DNA of 64,000 nt from Aptenodytes patagonicus (Eukaryota > Chordata > Aves > Sphenisciformes > Spheniscidae). The translations under genes were made by a program, and so were the position numbers. This document shows, one piece after another, positions 1 to 10,971 of this stretch. The stretch spans positions 61,916,065 to 61,980,064 of the forward strand of contig NC_134952.1 of assembly GCF_965638725.1 (NCBI RefSeq). The letters run 5' to 3'. Within the stretch, counting starts at the first letter, position 1. Each line of letters begins with the position of its first letter. A model generated the notes under the pieces. It made no database searches. It was not told the DNA's origin and saw only the letters and a list, made by a program, of their open reading frames with translations.

Positions 1-709
1 GTGGCTCTGTTCAGTAGTCTCCATGCATTTTTCCAGCTGACTAGGTATTGGGTTTTTCCAGAGCAGCAGGATTATCAGATGTCTTTTACTAAAGGACAGT
101 GGCTTTTTGTTTCCCCCACTAAACTTTTGTTACTGAACTCATCTTCATATCCCTGACTTTCTCAAAGATGTGACAGAAAGGTTGGCTGAAGTAAGAGCCA
201 CTCATTCTGAGAATCTGGTCCACAGTGTTGCTTAAAGTGTGTGTGTAATTTTTGTAGGAAAGATGTGATCATGATGTTGTGTATTAATAAACATACATCT
301 GTGTGTATGGAAGCCCTGGTGGTAGCTGTCACATTGAGAAAACATTGCGTTCCCAATTGTGAATTGGTATGCAAGAATCTTAAAGTGACAACAGAGTGGG
401 GGGAACGCTTTCCTTGTTGGATTAAGTGTCTTGCTTGGACTTTGGACAGATGAGGTGATACTGTCATCTTTGTCCTGTGAATGAATGGGCAAGTCACTCT
501 GTCTAGTAGTACTTGTGTCTTTAAGCTCTCCATCTTGACACAGGCGTCTTACATTTTCTTCACTCTTTAAATTACTTCAACTATGTATTGGAGTGTCTGA
601 AAAGCTGTATCAAGATTTCACATCATTACTAAAAAGAAGGCTTGATTTAGTGTGGTCGTGTCAATCTGTATATGACAAATTACTAAAGCTACTCTGGCTT
701 TTCCTCTAG
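1..709 (+). other. UBA6 intronic sequence at the window edge
   Basis: This stretch lies before the first recognisable UBA6 exon, whose acceptor follows a TTTTCCTCTAG tract. I see no exon here. The preceding UBA6 coding segment, expected to end in an NHK-like sequence, is not present. Confidence 0.7.
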
Positions 710-3700
710 GCTCTTCAGCTCCTTCATTCATTTCCCCTTGATACACGATTAAAAGACGGAAGTAAGTATACAAATGCTCCTTTGTGCCTGTTGTGAATTC
801 ATGGCATACGTCATGCATTGCTGTTCCTGATTCCTTAGGATTTCATCTTAAGTCTGTCTTCTTACCAGGTTTGTTCTGGCAATCACCAAAGAGGCCACCT
901 TTCCCAGTGAAGTTTGAATTTAATGATCCTTTGTAAGTATGGTACTGCCACTGATGCCGTTTTATAGCATCCTATAAAATCGCCCTACAGCAGAAAGTGC
1001 AAGGCAATGACTTTATAGCACTAGAAGTTGGACTGGTACTTAATAGGCACTAGTGCACAGTCTTGCACTGTGGCAGATTCCGTGAGCTGTCTCATAATTT
1101 CACTGCGGGTAATTTAACTTTCACTGACATGGGATTAGAGGGTGCTGTGGGAAGTTCTGACAACATCTAATGTGAAATGGCTTAGAACAACCCATTTCAT
1201 TTATTATGTGACTACAGAATTACTGAGTTGTTGCTGTCGTACCCCTCTGCCCCCATCAGCCCACATCATGAAATGCAGGATGTGCCAAATTAAATTGACT
1301 ACCTAAAATGACCTAGTGGAGGGACCCCTTTTCTTCTTCATCACAATTTGGGTCTGATCTAGATGGCTTGGGTATTACAGATAATTTAAAAAATTGATGT
1401 GGTTGAAGGATTGAAAAGCCTTTATCTCCTGCATATCTACACCTGCTTTAAGAAACTGTCCAGATCGCCATTTTTAGTTTGGGTGAAAACTGAGATCATG
1501 GCAAATATCAAAGTATTTCTGAGGTGAAGCTTTTTATTATCATATTGATGTCATGTGAGTGTGTGTAGTTGTTTTGACTACAGAGGTTAAGGAAATACGG
1601 TTTTCATTAAACAACTCTTCACTCATCAAAGTTTGCTTAGTTTTGGGGAGGACTACTGAGTCCCTCAAAATCTGTTTTGTACTGTGTGTGCTGAAGGGTG
1701 GAAATTCTGTTTCTCCGTGGGTGTTTTCAAGACCTCTTTGAATATGATTGCAAACCGTTGGGTAACTGAAGTAAAAAACCAACCAACCAAAAATAATTAT
1801 CTTCCTCTTTTCTTCAGGCATTATGATTTCATTGTCAGCGCAGCAAAACTCTTCGCAACAGTGTACTGTGTTCCTTTCACAGAAAAGGTAATCCATACTT
1901 CAACAGTGTTCCCATCGCATAACTTGGATGTACATGTTCAGTTTTGGCCAGATGTTCAGTTGCCAATTCTTTCCAAGAACTGATTAAAGTGATTCTTAAA
2001 GTAACCTATACTTCAGCACTGGCTGTTCAGCAACTGCTTACATTTAGTCGTCTTTATTTAAATCCCTATCCCGGAGAAGAAATGAGTAGTGTATTGGGTA
2101 TTTTCAGTAAGCACTGAACTCAGGAATTCTTATTTCGATGGACCTATTTCCTGTGCAATATAACAACTGAACTGAAAGAAGATAAGGCATTTTTTTTATT
2201 AAGTGTCTTATCTATGGTCTGGGAGTTTTATTTTTTACTACTCACAGCCTCTATGTTGCTTATCCTTTCTTCTTCTTGTTACCCTTTTTCTTTTCTAATT
2301 GGATCTTGCTGTAAGTCACATTTACACTTCAGTTCTGTTCAGTTTTCAAGTGCTAGGCACTTCACACCACTCTCATTCACTGTGGCAACTGAAATGTCAC
2401 TTGGTGTTTCAATGATGATGTTTCAGTGAAACATCATTGAATATTTGTGGGGTTTTTTGGTTTTGGTATTGTTTGAAATACAACTGGATATACAGTCTTT
2501 TTGTGGGGTCCTTTTTGAGTTGATGTGAATTTAAATTGTTTTTCTTCAAAACTATAACAGGATTTGTCAGAGGAAGCTATTTTGAAGATTATTTCAGCTG
2601 TGAAGGTACCGGATTTCAGACCTTCAAACAAAGTAAGTGTGATATTTAGTTTAAAGGAAAAAAAAAAATCCATAAGCAGTGTCCCACATCTCCAACTACT
2701 TCTTGCATTGATGCTGATGAGAATTAAACACAAATTAAAATGTGTTTTGGGGAAACAAGAGTGTGGCATACGGGACTGCTTTAACTTGATACAGCTAAGG
2801 TATCTATGTACCAGATGCTAAATGCAAGATGGGGGGGTTTTTTGTCTTTTGCAAATGATTTATTGTAGCATCGTTTTCCATGCATGAGTGTGAATGTAAG
2901 TCTGCAAGCTTTTTTTAAGTTTATGAGAGTCTATACTATTTTAATAAAAGTGAAAAAAAATTGACTCATAAGCAACTTTAAAACAATCCAAGACTAGTGT
3001 CAGTTTGTTATTTCTTTCTAGGTAATATAAAGGAAGTGTCATTACTTTTATGTTTATTTTTGAAGTGTTAACTTCAAAACAGCTTAAGTGTTATTGTGCA
3101 GTGGCTAGCATTTATCATCATTTAAAATTAGAAAATATTCCAGGGTGTTTTCATATTTTCTTGCCCAGTGTTAACACTTGTCTCATGACTGCTTGCCTTG
3201 TGAGAAAAACCTGATATTTTGACTCGGAATCACAGGATGGTTGAGGTTGGAAGGGACATCTGGAGGCCACCTAGTCCAATCCCCTTGCTCAAGCAGGGGC
3301 AGCTAGAGCAGGTCATCAAGGACTGTGTCTCATTGGGTTTTGAATATCTCTGAGGATGGAGATTCCACAGCCTCTCTCTGCTACCTGTGCCAGTGTTCAA
3401 CCATCCTCACAGTTTTGTTTTGTTTTTTTTTTTCTTTAAAGTATTTTCTTATGTTTCTTATGGAACTTTATGCAGTTCAATTTGTGCCCATACCCCCTTG
3501 TCCTGTCACTGAGCACCAGTGAAAAGAGTCTGGCTCTGCCTTCTGTACTTTCCCCCCGTCAGATATTTATACACATTGATAAGATCCCACTGAGCCTTCT
3601 CTTCTCCAGGCTGAACCGTCCCAGCTCTCTCAGCTTATCCTTGTATGAGAGATGCTCCAGTCCTTTAATGATCTTTGTGGCCCTTGGCTGGACTTGCTCC

Positions 3701-6700
3701 AGTAAGTCTATGTCTCTCTTGAACTGGGGAGGAAAGACTGCAGGGACGACAGGAAATCTAGTACACTTCACACTTGTGCTGTACGAAGTTCATGTATTTT
3801 ATTACTCAAGCACTGCACACACTTGCAGGTTGTACAGACTGATGAAACTGCAAGAAAACCAGATCATATTCCAGTCAGCAGTGAGGATGAAAGAAATGCT
3901 ATTTTCCAGCTGGAGAAGTCTATACTATCCAATGAAGCTCTGGAAAGTGAGTAGTGCAAACTAGCTTCATAGCTTAGTAACACCTTGCAATTGCACTGCC
4001 AGTAGCATGACATTCAGGTCTTCGGATAAAGCAGTTCTGTAATTCTGCAAGAGGCGTATAGCTGATACCTAAAGCTTTCGGAAGTGCCATGCAGATAACT
4101 GTTCTTACTGCTTGACATTACCCTATGCTTCTGTATTTCTGAGATTCCTGCAAATTTTATGGTTCTCTGTTACACTTGCATGTAAGTACAACCCTGATGA
4201 CAGTGAGCAGGTAGCAAGGAATTGAACTCTAAGGAGGGAAAGGGTGTCAGCTAGATGCCAGATGGCCTGAAAGTGATTCTGGTATGAGAAGGTTGAGAGT
4301 TACTACTTACAGGAATCAATCTGAAATTATCCTAGATTGTGAAGGCTGTTAAGTTGTCTTCAGCATCTTCTAGGTAGGTTAAAATGAGGATGTTCGAATC
4401 CTGTTTTTGTGCCTGACCACATGAAGAGGTCATTGGGCAACAACTACATGCATGCATTTTTAGCCCATGAACACAGGGGAGAAAGATTAGCTTAGCTCTA
4501 ACCCATCTCATGGAGTGTCAGCCCTAACCTGTCTCCCATGCTTCTGAGTCCATAGTGAAATGGTTACAGATAAACAAAGCTTATAGAGGGAATTCTCACA
4601 GGGTGGAGCTAAAGCAAGGTGGGGTGTATACGAAACATCCATAGGACTGTCCAAAATCTATTCCTGGTGTTGCAAGGAAAATAAAATTAGGGAGCTAGGC
4701 TGATAGTTCTTTCATTACTCACTTTCAACAACTGATATTGGTTGGGGCATTTCTGCTTCTAGCATGGGAAAGCAAGTTATAAGTAAGACACCAAGCTCCA
4801 GAATGTGAAATTTTTAATTTAAGGTTCTAGTTCCCTATAACTTATGTTTAGAACATGTTCAGTTTTCTAATAATAACTTTTGCTCTTTTTTTTTTCATGA
4901 GCAGATGACTTGCAAATGAAACCCATCTCCTTTGAAAAAGATGACGATAGTAATGGGCATATAGATTTCATAACAGCAGCATCAAACTTGCGAGCCAAGA
5001 TGTACAACATCGAACCAGCAGATCGGTTTAAAACAAAGCGCATTGCTGGAAAGATTATTCCTGCAATTGCAACAGCTACTGCTGCAGTATCAGGGCTGGT
5101 AAGTATGCTTTTTAAAATGCTTAAAATGCATATTTATTTCTCTTACTGTTCCTTGCCTAAAACCACTGTTGTCTGGATATTGATTAACACTATCCTGACA
5201 GAGCCTCGTTAAATGGGTTTATTTCAAACTTAATAATCTTTTTTTCTCGTGTACCAATACAGAAGGTCGCTCTTGGTTCTAGATGTGGTAAGCCCTTGGT
5301 GCTTTTATTTCTGATTTGCTGACCAGAAAGAGGAGTTGGAGATCAGCATTTTGGTTTGTTTTCTGCAATTAATACTAGCTTCCATCAGAGTGCCACTGCC
5401 AAGAGTGGAAAGGATCTGTTCTGTAGTAGTTCACATCCATGCACCTCAACAGAACTGCATGCTTTGTGGAGGTGTCTTGAATTAAACAATTTTGGAAGAG
5501 TCCTACATTAGGAACACTTTTGAACGTTTTAAATATTTCCATTAGCCGCAACAGAATTGATTTCTGTGGCATATTGGGTTGCATCTCCAGATGTGATTTA
5601 CTCTGCCGACTGGACAAAGGCTGATCTCATTAACAACTTACTCTGTAGTTGCTGACCTCTTAACTAAACTACTGTTGATAACACAGTACCTAAAACCTGT
5701 GCTGGGTCTCATGGAAGTATGGGATTCTTATTTACTGCAGGTTGCACTGGAACTCATCAAAGTTGTGGGTGGTTACCCAGCTGATGCATACAAGAACTGT
5801 TTTCTGAACCTAGCCATTCCCATAATGGTCTTTACAGAAACTGCTGAAGTAAGAAGAACGGAAATCAGGTAGGAAGGACAATGGCAGAAGGACGGTATTT
5901 GGAAACTTGGTAATTGATGCTTAGAACTTGGTGAGCCATTACAAGTGCGAAGTCTGTACAGTTACTAAATCCAGATAACTAGATTAAGGCCTTATGTGCT
6001 CGCAGAGCAAAACTATGATGGAACCACAGTTCATGGTCATACTCCAATTAAACGTTATAGATATTCAAGGTTATTTTTTTGTTGTTCTTTAAACTTGGAA
6101 GATCGTGAATCACTTAGTGCTTGCTATCAAACTCTAGCAGTACATAGTAAATGGATAATAAAGGTGTAAGTGATATTCTTAGTACTGCTGAGGGTGTCCC
6201 ATAATGCATTGCTCACGAACTTCCCGTTTGGAAAATGCAGCACATACTCTTCTGTCCTAATTTTAAAAATAGTAGTTTTAAGGGCTTAGTTTTGTTTTCA
6301 GTGGAAGCCGTTGCTAGTGAGGCTTTAAAAATCTAGATGAGTTACATGTGCGGCGTGGTTTTTAATAAACATCCTGTCTGCACAGACTGGATACACTTCT
6401 GCATCTTAGTCAATAGAAGAGCTGTTTTTCAGTAGGTCTGAAAACTTAAGTTCATTGCCAGATACCATGTTTACTCAGAGTTCTTACTGTGTCTTGTGCT
6501 TAGCCAGGCCAAAGGGCTGGAGAAATGGCAGCAGAGAGGAAAGAGATTTTTGCTCAAGATAAAACAGCAAGTCGCTAGAAGAGATAAGAGTTCTTCAATA
6601 CGTGTTTAAAGGAAGTGCCTGAGTTCATGTTCTAAAGTAGCAAGCAACCTTTCTCTTTTTAAAACAGAAATGGGATATCATTTACAATCTGGGACAGGTG

Positions 6701-9700
6701 GACAATTTATGGGAAAGAGGATTTTACTCTGTTGGACTTCATAAATGCTGTCAGAGTAAGTTATCTATTGTACTGGGTTAATACAACATGCAAGGAAAGG
6801 GTTTTCTTGTTTTGGGTTGTTGGTTTGGGTTTTTTTGGCTTTGTTTTTTTTTTTTTTCTTTTATCAAGTTATTGTTCAAACCAGAGTAATTCTAGAAAGA
6901 ATTAACGTCAACAGGAATGTCTCTAAGTAAACGCGTCAAAGCCTATTTTCAAATTCTTTGTTAATTTGATTGGCTCAAATGTATCTTAATAAAACTTCTG
7001 TCAGCGTCCATGCATTAACAAGTTTTCTGGTTGGGATCCTGTGGTTTTGAAGAATTAGTTGTAATATTAGCAGTAGTAGTATCTGCTTGTGCAGCTGTCC
7101 TAGTCCTTTAATAAGTTTTAATTTGTGAATTCCAGGAGAAATATGGAATTGAACCAACTATGGTTGTACAGGGAGTCAAAATGCTGTATGTTCCTGTGAT
7201 GCCAGGTCATATTAAAAGATTAAAGTTGACGTAAGTATAACTGGAAGATGGATCAAGGGATGCAAGTGCACGTACAAATTATGTTCACTGGTTGTATCAT
7301 AAGGATGTGTGTCTGGTTTTCTCTCAAAGTGGTTGCTAGTCATTAATACTTGGGAAAGAAAAAAGGTAATTTCTTCCTTTTGAGGGGAAAAAAAAAAAAG
7401 GGAAAGTGAATTAACTTCTGTGGTGAGGACAGGAGACTTGCAAAATGCTACGCTAACTGATGAATGCCAGAATGAGAAACCCAAAGAAGTCTGACAGTAA
7501 GGGTTTTTTGTTTGTTGTTTTTTTTTTTGAAAGAATGTACTTTGGTTCAAGGAGAACAAGACTAATTGAGCCTTTTTAAACTGGCTTAAAACTAATAGTG
7601 ATATTTAGCAACTTAGCTCTGAAAGAATGAGAACGCTTATTCAGGAAGGAGTTTATATTGGTTGCGGATTGAGATTTCTGGAAATCTGTTCAGTTCATAG
7701 TAATTCCTTGAGATTCTAGCTCACTTTAGCCTTTTAATAATGAAGACATTCACAAGGCTTTGCAGTGCCACTCACTGAGAGGAAATGGGGGTATAACAAA
7801 CTGGAAGTTTGGGAGGGTGTGAGGGCAAGGCATTGGTTTTTGACTGATAGGCCTTTGCAAAGTAACAGCCAGATCTCACCCAGGTTTAGTTCTACCTTAC
7901 ATGTTGATTGAACTTCTTTAGCTCAAAACTTGTTCCTCACCGCTCCTGTGAAGTGTATGCTGGTCAGTGCTCACAGGCTTTGCTAGAGCAAGTAGATGCA
8001 TTGATCAGTACTGGTTTGAAGGTCAGTTACCAGTAGGTAACTGTAGTTACCTACTGCAGTCAGTTACCTAACTGTAGTCAGGCAAAGTAGTGTATGTTAT
8101 GGGCAAGCTACTTCAAACTTCCAGGAGAGAAGAGCCTCTAAGTTGGTACTACCTTTAGAGTGCCTGGCATACTAAGATATTCTGAGATAGGCTGTAAATT
8201 CATAAGTTGTTTATATTCCTTCTCCTACAGCTGTATAAATCATTTTGAATGAGTGGGGTGTGTAACGAAGTCAAAGGCATGGTGTGAAGCTGCCTTCCTC
8301 TGAATATCAGGATTTCTTACTACCCTGAGACTTGGTTCAAGGTTTCCATGTAGCTACAGCAACTTGGAGTTCTGTTACAAACAGTCCCAAAAGCTTTATA
8401 AGATATTTGCACAGCAAACTCTGGTCTTGCTTGTGTGTTTGTTTTTTCTTAAGGTGTTTAAAATCTTTCTCTCGCTATAATATGACAAGCATTGCAAGAC
8501 TCTGTCTTCATTTCAGAATTACAGCATTGACTGGTAGCATACTCCTTAAAAGCAAGTTTTAGAGGCATAGTTACCTGCCTTGCTCTGTAACTTGGGGCTT
8601 CCTCATGCAAATGGATATGACCTCAGTATCTCTGCTGAGAAGAGGCGAATGCTTTGTGTTCTTGCAAGGGAACAAGTACTCTGGGGAAAGCAGTTTTTTG
8701 ACCTGCGTGCTAAAGCATAGCCAGAAGAGAAATCCTTCTCTAAGTGACCTGTGAGGAATAGAAATGAGTGACTGTATTTCCCCAGCCTCCTAGTATTTGA
8801 GCTGGCCGCATGAACTAGTGCTCCGAGTTGTCAAGAAAATAATTTTGAGACATCCAATGATATGTAATGAAATCATGTGAGGTTGATTGACCACCTACTT
8901 CAGTATTTTATTGTGCAACTTTCAAGCAATAGCTGTAGCTTTTGAGACTGCGGAGAGCAAAGGGGGAAGTTGCACTAAGACATGACACGTTTACCTAGTT
9001 TAAACTCACATTGTGGTCATGAAGGAAGAAGTCCCAGATCCTGGTTGTTTTTTCCCCCCTCATTGTTACTCGCCTTCGAAATTCAAGGACTTAAGAAGTC
9101 TGAACTCCAGTAGAATTACTTTTCATCAGAACTGTGTATCCGGTGTCTGCACTAGAGTGGTTCTCCCTAATAACGTATTAAACCCAGCCATTATTGGTAG
9201 ACCGAGAACTTATTCCTCCTCATTGACCAAAATCTTGCACAGAAAGCTAATTTTGCCTTGTGCCTTAGTAGGATGCCAAAGAGAAATTACATCAGTGAGG
9301 AATCCCATCTGAAACTAGCCATTTTCTCTTCTCTTTTGCACTGAGCACTTGTTAGTGAACAATGTAATAGCTTACTAATGGGCTAAGTCTATCAAGAAAA
9401 CGGAATACCATTTGCTATACCTCAGGTGGAGGAACAGCTTTTGTGTCAGAATTAAAGAGGCGGCTTATTCTCCATTTTAATCTGTTTTCTAGTATGTTAG
9501 GCTTCATTGCTGGCAGTGAAATTCATCCTAGTCTGGCCCTGAATTCCCGCTGCCAGTCCTCCTTCTGGTATGTTAACAAACTGTTCTTCATTTCCTTGTA
9601 GGATGCAAAAGCTTGTGAAACCATCAGCTGATAAGAAATATGTGGATTTGACAGTATCGTTTGCTCCAGAGACTGATGGAGAGGAAGACTTGCCAGGGCC

Positions 9701-9737
9701 ACCAGTGAGATACTACTTTGTTCAGGAAGACAATTGA
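710..9737 (+). CDS. UBA6: UBA6, 3' part: ubiquitin-like modifier-activating enzyme 6 (last 10 coding exons)
   Basis: UBA6 is the second vertebrate E1. It adenylates ubiquitin and FAT10 with ATP, holds them as a thioester and passes them to E2s such as USE1/UBE2Z in the cytosol. Coding exons: 710-761, 869-932, 1818-1887, 2561-2632, 3829-3946, 4905-5098, 5741-5868, 6668-6755, 7136-7230, 9602-9737. All introns are GT-AG and phases agree. The 1017 nt encode 338 residues. The order is the end of the second catalytic-cysteine half-domain, the adenylation-fold block ([47 protein letters not shown]), then the C-terminal ubiquitin-fold domain ([28 protein letters not shown]), ending in [12 protein letters not shown]. 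These are near-identical to human UBA6 as I remember it. The catalytic cysteine lies upstream, outside the window, so the gene is cut by the window edge and is not broken. UBA1 is excluded by the tail and by the KDDD-NGHIDFI context. Confidence 0.96.
2415..2437. repeat. Near-perfect palindrome in a UBA6 intron
   Basis: ATGATGTTTCA (2415-2425) and TGAAACATCAT (2427-2437) are exact complements around a single G. It lies ~125 nt upstream of the UBA6 exon at 2561. Confidence 0.85.
3226..3731 (-). mobile_element. CR1 LINE fragment, antisense in a UBA6 intron
   Basis: The + strand shows the complement of the CR1 3' end: AATCACAGGATGGTTGAGG, then GGAAGGGACATCTGGAGGCC and TAGTCCAATCCCCTTGCTCA. It runs into the complement of the reverse-transcriptase tail; the - strand reads [20 protein letters not shown], then [15 protein letters not shown]. 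The copy is 5'-truncated near 3731, ~98 nt before the next UBA6 exon. A T-rich run interrupts it near 3415-3440. It is more diverged than the 42 kb copy and is not functional. Confidence 0.9.
4905..5098 (+). CDS. UBA6: UBA6 exon carrying the conserved [18 protein letters not shown] adenylation-fold block
   Basis: This is the longest UBA6 exon in the window (194 nt, entered after one base of a split codon, leaving in phase 0). It reads [15 protein letters not shown], then [17 protein letters not shown], then [19 protein letters not shown]. In E1 enzymes this stretch closes the active adenylation domain. The acceptor is preceded by a long T-rich tract and the donor is GTAAGT. The next exon continues with [13 protein letters not shown], as expected for E1. 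Confidence 0.95.
7231..9601 (+). other. Last intron of UBA6
   Basis: A 2.37 kb intron from donor GTAAGTAT to an acceptor after TTTCCTTGTAG. It holds no recognisable gene or transposon. Its only notable feature is a perfect inverted repeat at 8031-8056. Confidence 0.85.
8031..8056. repeat. Perfect 12-bp inverted repeat with 2-nt spacer
   Basis: Arms CAGTAGGTAACT (8031-8042) and AGTTACCTACTG (8045-8056) are exact complements around GT. The core GTTACC recurs just before the palindrome (CAGTTACC) and just after it (CAGTTACCTAACTG), so this is a small cluster of nested repeats inside a UBA6 intron. Confidence 0.9.
9602..9737 (+). CDS. UBA6: UBA6 final coding exon (end of ubiquitin-fold domain and stop)
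   Basis: One base completes a Thr codon split across the preceding 2.4 kb intron. The exon then reads [20 protein letters not shown] and ends [12 protein letters not shown] before TGA at 9735-9737. This is the C-terminal half of the ubiquitin-fold domain that recruits E2 enzymes. The tail differs from the human ending mainly in the last four or five residues. Confidence 0.95.
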
Positions 9738-10971
9738 TGGTAGAGACACAAAAGTCACTCCCGGACCATTTGTTCTGAAAGGAGTGTGCTAATTTTCAGC
9801 TATTAAAGATGGTACTATATATTTCTTTTTGGTGAAGCCTTAATTAAAACAAATGGTGAAAATCAGTGGCTTTGTACTGAAGACAAACTGGATTTTTTTC
9901 ATCTGCTCCCGTTTTCTTCAAACCTGTTTGCTCAAAGGAGGATTCGTCACTCCATGAGATGGAATGTGCAGTACAGTCCTTACCTTAAAGACAAGATTTG
10001 TGTTAATTTGCAGGGAGCTGAAGAAAGCAAGAATGGTGAACCTAACAAATGGTCCCCATGTGCAAATTAGGCGCTGCTTAGAGAAGAGTGCAAAAAATGG
10101 GGAAACTGCCATTTTATGATACCCCTGGTGTTCTAAGAACATCTCAAATCCCATTTCATATGTTACTTAATTCTCAAACAAGAATTTCATTCTTGCCATC
10201 TACACATGAGATTTAATCCATCCAAAAGGTTTTAATTCCCACTTAAAAGCAGATTAACTGCTTTATTGTGTTGTTGGTGCTCTCTTCTGAACAGTTAGTG
10301 ATGCTGTGTGTCAGAGCAGCTATCTTATGTCAGTCTCAACATGGAAACATAGGGAGGCAGGTCTTGAGTAGGTGTAAATTGTCACAGCTCCCCTGAAGTC
10401 AAGAGAGCTGGAATTGTTGATTATCTTGCACTAAGACTGTTCTTTGGGGAATACTGCAATATGGGGAAAATGGAAACCTATCGGAGAGCTGAGTTAACAC
10501 TTTCAACAATAAAACTTTGTCTTCAAGAAAGAGAAAATGTTTGGTGTGGTTGAGCCTTTCTGCCCTCACCAAATTAAAAACACTGTAGCAAATGATGACT
10601 TTGAAAGGAGGAGAAGGCAAATGGCTCTGGATGTTTGTCATAGCAAACACTGTTTCCTCAGTGGCTCCTTTTGGTACCATTTCCTTATAGCGAATGGTTA
10701 TGCTGTACACCTGTCCACAGCACAAGTCTGAGTTGCACTGAATGCTGAGGTTTTTATCATCATCAGTCAGTTACTAGGATATCTAAGTATAAAGAATCTG
10801 CTTAATTGGAAATGATTAGGGACTAGCTTTGCTGCTGTGGTGAGGCAGAGGCGTGTTACAGAAACATCTGTGACACCACCTTATTTTCTCTATCATTTAA
10901 ACACTGGATAGTTGAGCTGGTAGTTCTTTTTTTCTCCCAACGATGATAGAGTGAAGTGAGGTTAGAATAAA
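9738..10971 (+). other. UBA6: UBA6 3' untranslated region, probable extent
   Basis: No coding frame is supported after the stop. Candidate poly(A) signals on the + strand are ATTAAA at 9802-9807 and 9843-9848, and canonical AATAAA at 10508-10513 and 10966-10971. Which is used cannot be told from sequence alone, and a longer UTR is possible. Confidence 0.5.

Noticed and set aside
4385..4405. GTTCGAATCC, a match to the tRNA B-box core
   Set aside because: No A box or cloverleaf arms at the right distance upstream; an isolated B-box-like match in a UBA6 intron.
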